Shown piece by piece: positions 1 to 4,901 of a stretch of DNA of 6,222 nucleotides (positions are counted from its first letter, which is position 1; each line of letters starts with the position of its first letter). The translations under genes were made by a program, and so were the position numbers. A model generated the notes under the pieces. The model worked only from the letters and a program-made list of their open reading frames with translations, searched no databases and was not told the origin of the DNA. Origin of the DNA: Burkholderiaceae bacterium (lineage in GTDB: Bacteria > Pseudomonadota > Gammaproteobacteria > Burkholderiales > Burkholderiaceae_F); the NCBI GenBank assembly GCA_013696665.1, contig JACCYC010000115.1, positions 1 through 6,222 on the forward strand, in the 5' to 3' direction.

Positions 1-29
1 GGCCACGCAGCTGCGCCAGCCGCTGCTCC

Positions 30-64
30 GCGACAGTGTCTCGCACGAGGTGGTTTTTTTCTTT
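30..64 (+). terminator. Possible weak terminator: short hairpin followed by T-tract
   Basis: On the plus strand a 4-bp stem (30-33 with 41-44, loop of seven) is followed after about nine bases by seven T (54-60), then C and three more T. If a gene on the plus strand ends just left of or within the first bases of the window, this could help to end its transcript. The stem is short and too far from the T-tract for a classical Rho-independent terminator, so this is tentative. Confidence 0.2.
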
Positions 65-91
65 CCCTACCCTAAAAGGGGAACGATCCAA

Positions 92-275
92 GCGCAAGCG
101 TTGGGTGAAGCGGCGCTGCCTTCCGGCGTCGTCGAGGAACGGAGTGGCCGCGGAAGCTTCCGGGCCTGTTGTCTGAGCGCAGCGAGTTCACAGGCCCGCC
201 GCGGCCACGAGTACCACAGAGCAGTCGCGAAGCGACCGACGACTCAGGCAGCGCCGCTACCCCCAACGCTTGCGC
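92..275. repeat. Large nested inverted repeat downstream of rng
   Basis: Five sets of complementary arms fold the whole segment on itself: 92-105 with 262-275 (14 bp), 109-121 with 246-258 (13 bp), 128-134 with 237-243 (7 bp), 144-153 with 199-208 (10 bp) and 161-169 with 190-198 (9 bp). These were paired by eye and are perfect within each arm. The right arms of the two inner stems are contiguous, so 154-160 bulges out. Between 209 and 236 lies a separate hairpin, 224-228 with 232-236, around a GAA loop. The apical loop 170-189 contains GAGCGCAGCGAGTTC, a phrase of the kind I associate with intergenic repeats in Burkholderiales. Either strand could fold as RNA. In the rng transcript it would begin about 38 nt after the stop, so it could be a 3'-end stabiliser or a Rho-independent-like or attenuating structure, but no U-tract directly follows it. 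Alternatively it is a miniature mobile element. The pairing is certain; the function is unknown. Confidence 0.8.
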
Positions 276-313
276 GCCGCGACCAACCATCACCAGCAGC
301 GACACCGCAAAGT

Positions 314-1771
314 TCACATCAACACAATGTCGTACTGCTCCTGCGAATACACCGACTCGACCTGCATCGATACAGGCTTACCAACGAAATCCGACAGCAT
401 CGCCAACGATTGAGATTCATCTTCGAGGAAGACGTCGATTACTTGCTGCGAAGCAAGGATGCGAAACTCGCGCGTTTCGTTGAATAAGCGAGACTCGCGC
501 AAGATCTCGCGCAGGATCTCAAAGCACACGGTGCGCGACGTCTTGACTTGGCCACGGCCCTGGCACGTTGGACACGGCTCGCACAAAATATGCGCAAGCG
601 ATTCGCGCGTGCGTTTGCGAGTCATTTCAACCAGACCGAGCTGGGTAAAGCCGCTGACCGTCATGCGTGTACGGTCGCGCGCCAGCGCTTTCTTCAATTC
701 ACTTAAAACCGCCTCCTGATGTTCCGCATTCACCATGTCGATGAAATCGACAATGATGATGCCGCCGAGGTTGCGCAGTCGCAACTGCCGCGCGATTCCT
801 TGTGCAGCCTCCAAATTCGTCTTGTAAATCGTGTCGTCGAAACTTCTTGTGCCAACAAACCCGCCGGTGTTGACGTCGACGGTCGTCATGGCCTCGGTCT
901 GATCAATGATCAAATACCCGCCAGACTTCAATTCAACTCGGCGTGCCAGCGCGCGTTCAATTTCCGCATCAATCGAATGCATATCGAAGAGGGGCCGCTC
1001 TCCGGTGTAGTGGCTGAGCTTTGATTCGACCCGCGGCACAAACTGACGCGTGAACTGATGCAGCTTCTGAAAATTCTCACGCGAGTCAACCTGGACGGTG
1101 GCAGTGGCCTCGGTGGTCACGTCGCGCAATATGCGTTGCGCCAGCCACAGTTCCTGATACAGCACTGCGGGAGCCACGCTCTGCGCGCGCCGCTCTTCAA
1201 TTCGCCGCCATAGCGTTCGCAGATACTCGAGGTCGTTGGCGAAATCATCGTCGGTAGCATCCTCGGCGCTGGTGCGAATGATGTACCCGCCGCGTTCGTC
1301 GGGCGGCACCAGACGCTGCAGCGTTTCGCGTAGTTGCGTGCGCTCTTCCTCGTTTTCGATGCGTTGCGAAATTCCGATGTGCGGGTCCTGCGGCAGATAG
1401 ACAAGCATGCGGCCGGCGATGCTGACCTGGGTCGACAAGCGCGCGCCCTTGGTGCCGATCGGATCCTTGACTACCTGCACAAGAATCGTCTCGCCTTCTC
1501 GCAGCAGCCTTTCAATTGGCGGCGGCTTCTCCGGCGCGACTTGCCGGTACTCCCAGATGTCGGCGACGTGCAGGAACGCTGCACGCTCGAGTCCGATATC
1601 GACGAAGGCCGATTGCATTCCTGGCAGCACCCGGGCAACCTTGCCAAGATAAATGTTGCCTACGATGCCGCGTGACGCGCTGCGCTCGATATGCAGCTCC
1701 TGGACAACGCCCGCGAGCAGGATCGCGACTCGCGTTTCCTGCGGCGTAATGTTGATCAGGATGTCTTCCAT
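314..1771 (-). CDS. rng: Ribonuclease G (CafA)
   Basis: RNase G is a cytoplasmic endoribonuclease of the RNase E/G family that matures the 5' end of 16S rRNA and cleaves some mRNAs. From the ATG at 1771 it has 485 residues, close to the 489 of E. coli RNase G, and it lacks the long C-terminal scaffold of RNase E. It opens MEDILINITPQETRVAI, as in the family. An S1 RNA-binding domain follows at about 32-125 (GNIYLGKVARVLPGMQSAF). Catalytic metal-binding aspartates are in TVDVNTGG (Asp299) and IIIVDF (Asp342), and the zinc-link cysteines are in CPTC (400 and 403). A GTG at 1792 would add seven residues but has no ribosome site and no homology. The 56-nt gap from maf is the largest in the cluster, yet no promoter could be recognised. 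The TGA stop is followed by the inverted-repeat region. Confidence 0.97.
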   Translation of the reverse strand: MEDILINITPQETRVAILLAGVVQELHIERSASRGIVGNIYLGKVARVLPGMQSAFVDIGLERAAFLHVADIWEYRQVAPEKPPPIERLLREGETILVQVVKDPIGTKGARLSTQVSIAGRMLVYLPQDPHIGISQRIENEEERTQLRETLQRLVPPDERGGYIIRTSAEDATDDDFANDLEYLRTLWRRIEERRAQSVAPAVLYQELWLAQRILRDVTTEATATVQVDSRENFQKLHQFTRQFVPRVESKLSHYTGERPLFDMHSIDAEIERALARRVELKSGGYLIIDQTEAMTTVDVNTGGFVGTRSFDDTIYKTNLEAAQGIARQLRLRNLGGIIIVDFIDMVNAEHQEAVLSELKKALARDRTRMTVSGFTQLGLVEMTRKRTRESLAHILCEPCPTCQGRGQVKTSRTVCFEILREILRESRLFNETREFRILASQQVIDVFLEDESQSLAMLSDFVGKPVSMQVESVYSQEQYDIVLM

Positions 1772-1827
1772 CAGGCGGCGCAGTGTAAACACGACGCTGA
1801 CGACGTGCTGCTCTGCTTGCCTGGTTG

Positions 1828-2439
1828 CTACAACACCTTCATACCGCCCAATGACATCAGTTGCCCGGTCTCGTACAGCGGCAATCCCATCACACCCGAG
1901 TAGCTGCCTTCGAGACGCTCGATAAACACCGCTGCGAGCCCCTGGATTGCGTAGCCGCCTGCTTTGTCATACGGCTCGGGCGTGCCGCAATAGCGCGTGA
2001 TTTCGCTCTCTTCCAGTGTGCGGAATGTCACTTGAGACACAGATATCGCAGCAGTCAGCGAGCCTTCCATGGCCAGCGCGACTGCAGTGCGAACTTCGTG
2101 CGTTCTGCCCGATAGCTTCATCATGAACTCGCGCGCCTGCTCGGCGTTGGCGGGCTTCGGAAGCACAACGCCGTCGACGATCACGATTGTGTCAGCGGCC
2201 AGCACGGGGCGATATTGCATCGAACGCATACGCAGCACATTGAGACCGAAGGCGGCCTTCTCGCGTGCCGTGCGTTCTACGTAGACGCTGCAGGATTCGT
2301 CTGCACCCTGCGACTCATCGATGTCCGGACCGCGCGGATTCGCAAGCCGCAGCAATAATGCCTCGAACTTCACGCCGATCTGCTTCAACAGCTCGCGTCT
2401 GCGCGGACTGCGGGAGGCGAGATATAGCGTGCCGGGCAT
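1828..2439 (-). CDS. maf: Maf-family nucleoside triphosphate pyrophosphatase, YhdE (dTTP/UTP) type
   Basis: Maf proteins hydrolyse certain nucleoside triphosphates to the monophosphate and pyrophosphate, cleaning the nucleotide pool; overexpression is linked with septation arrest. The ATG at 2439 gives 203 residues. The N-terminal LYLASRSPRRRELL (5-18) holds the Maf signature S-x-S-P-R-R, followed by AADTIVIVDGVVLPKP (81-96) with the likely catalytic Asp83, KLSGRTHEVRTAVA (108-121) and EPYDKAGGYAIQG (155-167). These resemble E. coli YhdE (dTTP/UTP) more than YceF (7-methyl-GTP), so YhdE-type specificity is inferred. Residues ~31-52 form a polar, acidic insertion compared with E. coli. The frame extends to 2529, but that stretch overlaps rlmH and lacks homology. 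Seven bases separate it from rlmH; rng follows 56 nt later, as maf-rng do in E. coli. Confidence 0.95.
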   Translation of the reverse strand: MPGTLYLASRSPRRRELLKQIGVKFEALLLRLANPRGPDIDESQGADESCSVYVERTAREKAAFGLNVLRMRSMQYRPVLAADTIVIVDGVVLPKPANAEQAREFMMKLSGRTHEVRTAVALAMEGSLTAAISVSQVTFRTLEESEITRYCGTPEPYDKAGGYAIQGLAAVFIERLEGSYSGVMGLPLYETGQLMSLGGMKVL

Positions 2440-2446
2440 GATCGGG

Positions 2447-2917
2447 CTAGCCACGGTGGTACGGGTGGCCGGTGAGCACAGACCAGGCACGATACAGCTG
2501 CTCGGCGAGCACGACGCGAACCAGCGCATGCGGCAACGTCATGCTGGAGAGACGAAGTAGAAAGCTTGATCCTGCTTTGACTGTGTGATCGAGCCCATCG
2601 GCGCCGCCGATCGCAAACGCGATGTCTTGGGCCTCGTCGCGCCAGCGTCGCAGGTGTTCCGCAAATTGCAGCGTGGTCCAATCCCTCCCCCGCTCGTCGA
2701 GCGCCACGAGCGTTGAACCGGATGGGATGGCCGCGCGAACGCGCACTGCTTCGGCGCTTAAAAGCCGTGTAGTGGACGCGTTGTTGCTGCGTGGCTCCGA
2801 TTTGACTGGCTTCACTTCGACCTTCAACTCCGCAGGCAAGCGCTCAAGATAGTCTGCGACCGCCTGGTCGGCCCACACCGGCTGGCGCTGGCCGACCGCA
2901 ACGATCGTGATCCTCAT
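2447..2917 (-). CDS. rlmH: 23S rRNA (pseudouridine-1915-N3) methyltransferase
   Basis: RlmH is a SPOUT-class methyltransferase that uses S-adenosylmethionine to methylate N3 of pseudouridine 1915 in helix 69 of 23S rRNA, acting on assembled 70S ribosomes. The 156 residues match the very constant family length. It begins MRITIVAVGQ; the trefoil-knot cofactor site is seen as LVALDERG (70-77) and FAIGGADGL (101-109). The family-defining SSMTLPHALVRVVLAEQLYRA runs through 124-144, and the protein ends in HPYHRG, the conserved C-terminal tail needed for activity. The ATG at 2917 follows the rsfS stop by 4 nt, with only a distant AAGG as a possible ribosome site. The rsfS-rlmH pairing is widely conserved, joining two factors that act on the large subunit or its interface. 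No anomaly was seen. Confidence 0.97.
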   Translation of the reverse strand: MRITIVAVGQRQPVWADQAVADYLERLPAELKVEVKPVKSEPRSNNASTTRLLSAEAVRVRAAIPSGSTLVALDERGRDWTTLQFAEHLRRWRDEAQDIAFAIGGADGLDHTVKAGSSFLLRLSSMTLPHALVRVVLAEQLYRAWSVLTGHPYHRG

Positions 2918-2921
2918 CCCG

Positions 2922-3314
2922 CTATGCAGCCTTCACTTTTCGTGGCCTTGAAGGGTTCTTCGTCTTTACCGCAGCAGACTTGAGTCGGACAGGTTTGCCG
3001 CCCCAGATTTCTTCCAGGTTGTAGTACGCGCGATAAGCCGGTTGCATGATATGCACGATCACGTCATTGCAATCGACCAGCACCCACTCGCCGGTGTCCT
3101 GACCTTCGACGCTGACGATGTCTCCGCCCGCCGCCTTCACCTTGTCGACCACGGATGAAGCGAGCGAGCGCGTCTGCCGGTTCGATGTGCCGCTCGCGAC
3201 GACCACACGTTCGAACATGTCGGACAACTCTGATGTGTTGAAAATCTTGATGTCCTGCGCCTTGACGTCCTCGAGCGCATCGATGACCAGACGTTGCAGT
3301 TTTCTGATATCCAA
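2922..3314 (-). CDS. rsfS: Ribosomal silencing factor RsfS (YbeB/Iojap family), TTG start
   Basis: RsfS binds ribosomal protein L14 (uL14) on the large subunit and blocks joining to the small subunit, which lowers translation in stationary phase or starvation. With the TTG start at 3314 the protein is 130 residues. It opens MDIRKLQRLVIDALEDVKAQ, the normal family N-terminus, followed by VVVASGTSNRQTRSLA (37-52) and the conserved GEWVLVDCNDVIVHIMQ (75-91) and YYNLEEIWG (97-105). The tail from residue 106 is basic and rich in Lys, Arg, Ala and Pro, and is probably unstructured. Upstream in-frame sequence back to 3413 overlaps nadD, is cysteine-rich and matches nothing in the family, so it was not used. 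No ATG or GTG lies at the homologous position. The gene sits 1 nt after nadD, its usual partner across bacteria, and 4 nt before rlmH. Confidence 0.93.
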   Translation of the reverse strand: MDIRKLQRLVIDALEDVKAQDIKIFNTSELSDMFERVVVASGTSNRQTRSLASSVVDKVKAAGGDIVSVEGQDTGEWVLVDCNDVIVHIMQPAYRAYYNLEEIWGGKPVRLKSAAVKTKNPSRPRKVKAA

Positions 3315-3324
3315 ATTAATTCCG
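3312..3324 (-). promoter_or_regulatory. Translation start region of rsfS (weak SD plus TTG)
   Basis: On the minus strand a short CGGA (3321-3324) precedes the TTG (3312-3314) by six bases, across the nadD stop TAA. This is a poor Shine-Dalgarno match but has acceptable spacing, and the near-contact with the nadD stop allows reinitiation. It supports, without proving, the TTG start chosen for rsfS. Confidence 0.35.
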
Positions 3325-3987
3325 ATACAGGTGATGCAAATCAATATAGTCGAGCACCGCAAATGGCACCATCGCGGACAAGCGCAGCCGGTTTCGTGCC
3401 GTTTGTGGCTCACTGAGCAACTGCCGAACCTCCGTCGACGATGCGTCGATCGGCGTCATGCCGAACTGAAGCACTTTACCGCCCAGTGGGGTCTGAAGAT
3501 CCTCCACATTTCCGCGACGTGATTCAAGCAGCGTTCGCAGCGCAAGGCTGATCGGCGAGTCCACGCCTGCGCGGCGGGCGACCGCGATGTGTGCTGTGTC
3601 AGCAATCTCGTTCCACTCATGCCACGTGTCGAAGCGTGACCATTGGTCCGATCCCATAATCAGAACGATTGGCACCTTGGGCGTATGGCGCCGCAGCCCG
3701 CGCACGGTGTCGATCGTATAAGTCGCGCCGCCGCGCTCGATTTCACGCATGTCCAAAACAAGGCCTGGCACGGTGGCGATCGCGAGCTGCACCATTTGAG
3801 CGCGGTGTTCCGGCGGAGCCTCGATCCGGCTCTTTTGCCAAGGCTGTGCCGCTGGAAGTATGTGAATCCGCGCGAGGTCAAGCTTCGTCAACGCGTCGCG
3901 TGCCAGTTGCACGTGACCGTTGTGGATCGGGTCGAAGCTGCCACCCAGCAGACCGATTGCTGATCGGTTTACTTCTGCTACACCCAT
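3316..3987 (-). CDS. nadD: Nicotinate-nucleotide adenylyltransferase
   Basis: NadD transfers AMP from ATP to nicotinate mononucleotide, giving deamido-NAD, the penultimate step of NAD synthesis in the cytoplasm. From the ATG at 3987 it is 223 residues, normal for the family. The nucleotidyltransferase signature GGSFDPIHNGH is at residues 15-25, with the phosphate-binding histidines of the HxGH motif. MGSDQW (111-116), in the place of the usual GADQ segment, is followed by DTWHEW. The second ATP-binding motif, SSTEVR, is at 183-188. The ATG lies inside the end of hemF (10-nt overlap). The open frame runs further upstream to 4050, but that extension is antiparallel to no family homology and is buried in hemF. 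No Shine-Dalgarno is evident, so coupling to hemF translation is likely. The TAA stop is 1 nt before the rsfS start. Confidence 0.97.
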   Translation of the reverse strand: MGVAEVNRSAIGLLGGSFDPIHNGHVQLARDALTKLDLARIHILPAAQPWQKSRIEAPPEHRAQMVQLAIATVPGLVLDMREIERGGATYTIDTVRGLRRHTPKVPIVLIMGSDQWSRFDTWHEWNEIADTAHIAVARRAGVDSPISLALRTLLESRRGNVEDLQTPLGGKVLQFGMTPIDASSTEVRQLLSEPQTARNRLRLSAMVPFAVLDYIDLHHLYRN

Positions 3988-4901
3988 TCGCGAGGGCGCA
4001 GAAAATCCGAATACAGATTTGCTTCCGGGCTGCCCGGCGCGGGCCGCCAATTGTATTTCCAGTGCACGACCGGCGGCATTGACATCAATATCGACTCGGT
4101 CCGTCCTCCCGATTGCAGGCCGAAGAGCGTGCCCCGATCGAACACCAGGTTGAACTCGACGTAGCGCCCGCGTCGATACGCCTGGAACTCGCGTTCCCGC
4201 TCGCCGTACGGAGTGTCGCGCCGACGCTCGACGATCGGCACATAGGCATCGAGAAACGCATCGCCAATCGCGCGCTGCATTGAAAAGCTGTGCGCAAATC
4301 CGCCCTCATTGAAGTCGTCAAAGAAGACGCCGCCGATTCCGCGCGGCTCGTCGCGATGCTTCAGATAAAAGTATTCATCGCACCATTTTTTGAACCGTCG
4401 ATGGTGGTCTGGGCCGAAGGGCGCAAGTGTGTTTTTGCAAACAGCATGAAAGTGGCGCGCGTCCTCCTCGAAGCCGTAATAGGGCGTCAGGTCCATGCCG
4501 CCGCCAAACCAGAAGATGTCAGGCTGACCTTCGCTTTTCGCAATAAAGAACCGCACATTCATGTGCACCGTGGGCACATAAGGATTGCGCGGATGAAACA
4601 CCAGAGAAACGCCAAGCGCTTCGAAGCTGCGTCCAGTCAATTCGGGGCGCTGCGCACTGGCCGATGGCGGCAATGCACGACCCAGAACGTGCGAGAAACC
4701 AACGCCGCCGCGCTCGAGCAAGTTGCCGCCCTCGAGGATGCGCGTGATTCCATTGCCTGCAAGCTGGGCGTCGGCGGGTTTCTGCCATGCATCGCTTTCG
4801 AACCGCTTGCCGTCGAGGCGCTCGAATGCGTCGACGATGCGCTGCTGCAGGCCGAGCAGGTAGTCGGCAACGGCGGCGCTGTCGGCAAGCTCGACGGTCA
4901 C
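3978..4901 (-). CDS. hemF: Oxygen-dependent coproporphyrinogen III oxidase
   Basis: HemF carries out the aerobic oxidative decarboxylation of coproporphyrinogen III to protoporphyrinogen IX in haem synthesis, as a cytoplasmic homodimer. The 307 residues match the family length (about 300 in E. coli). Visible signatures are HPRNPYVPTVHMNVRFF (103-119), WFGGGMDLTPYY (131-142), GIGGVFFDDFNEGGF (188-202) and a C-terminal region with YVEFNLVFDRGT and WKYNWRP. Histidines 103, 113, 152 and 182 line up, with a constant offset of seven, with the four histidines reported as important in the E. coli enzyme. The start is GTG at 4901, the only plausible start in the frame; it overlaps the peptidase stop as GTGA, and no clear Shine-Dalgarno is seen. 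The 3' end overlaps nadD by 10 nt. Presence of HemF implies an organism able to make haem with oxygen. No truncation or odd residues were noticed. Confidence 0.97.
   Translation of the reverse strand: MTVELADSAAVADYLLGLQQRIVDAFERLDGKRFESDAWQKPADAQLAGNGITRILEGGNLLERGGVGFSHVLGRALPPSASAQRPELTGRSFEALGVSLVFHPRNPYVPTVHMNVRFFIAKSEGQPDIFWFGGGMDLTPYYGFEEDARHFHAVCKNTLAPFGPDHHRRFKKWCDEYFYLKHRDEPRGIGGVFFDDFNEGGFAHSFSMQRAIGDAFLDAYVPIVERRRDTPYGEREREFQAYRRGRYVEFNLVFDRGTLFGLQSGGRTESILMSMPPVVHWKYNWRPAPGSPEANLYSDFLRPREWV
4898..4901 (-). promoter_or_regulatory. GTGA stop-start overlap coupling the peptidase to hemF
   Basis: The peptidase TGA stop (4898-4900) and the hemF GTG start (4899-4901) share a GTGA tetranucleotide. 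The preceding ~20 nt contain no good Shine-Dalgarno sequence. Such overlaps commonly indicate termination-reinitiation, so hemF translation probably depends on translation of the peptidase. The overlap is seen directly; the coupling is inferred. Confidence 0.6.

Larger units (their letters stand above)
1..313. other. Region downstream of rng with no supported gene
   Basis: Positions 92-275 are the inverted repeat. Flanks 276-313 and 61-91 hold nothing recognisable apart from a 4-bp hairpin at 70-73/77-80. Open frames cross the area on both strands (50-487 on plus, 72-317 on minus) but consist of GC-rich repeat sequence, extend antisense into rng or end in it, and read as no known family. Positions 1-50 have the base composition of coding DNA on either strand and could be the edge of a neighbouring gene, for example a minus-strand frame from GTG at 44-46. 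It is too short to call. Confidence 0.6.

Noticed and set aside
92..275. Integron attC site: GTTGGGT at 100-106 and CCCAAC at 262-267 flank a folded palindrome.
   Set aside because: In attC the RYYYAAC arm is on the left and GTTRRRY on the right. Here the order is reversed on both strands, the right copy does not fit RYYYAAC, and no integrase or cassette gene is present. No RYYYAAC partner lies upstream of 100.
72..317. 81-residue minus-strand open frame immediately after rng.
   Set aside because: It is almost entirely made of the inverted repeat, overlaps the rng stop by only a few bases, and has no ribosome site or recognisable motif.
50..487. 145-residue plus-strand open frame at the left end.
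   Set aside because: It crosses the inverted repeat and then runs antisense into rng. Its composition is repeat-like and it resembles no known protein.
2440..2529. Upstream extension of Maf to 2529.
   Set aside because: The extra 30 residues overlap the conserved C-terminus of RlmH and do not match Maf N-termini; the ATG at 2439 gives the normal start.
3315..3413. Upstream extension of RsfS to a start at 3413.
   Set aside because: The extra 33 residues are cysteine-rich, lie inside nadD and are absent from the family, whose N-terminus begins at the TTG codon.
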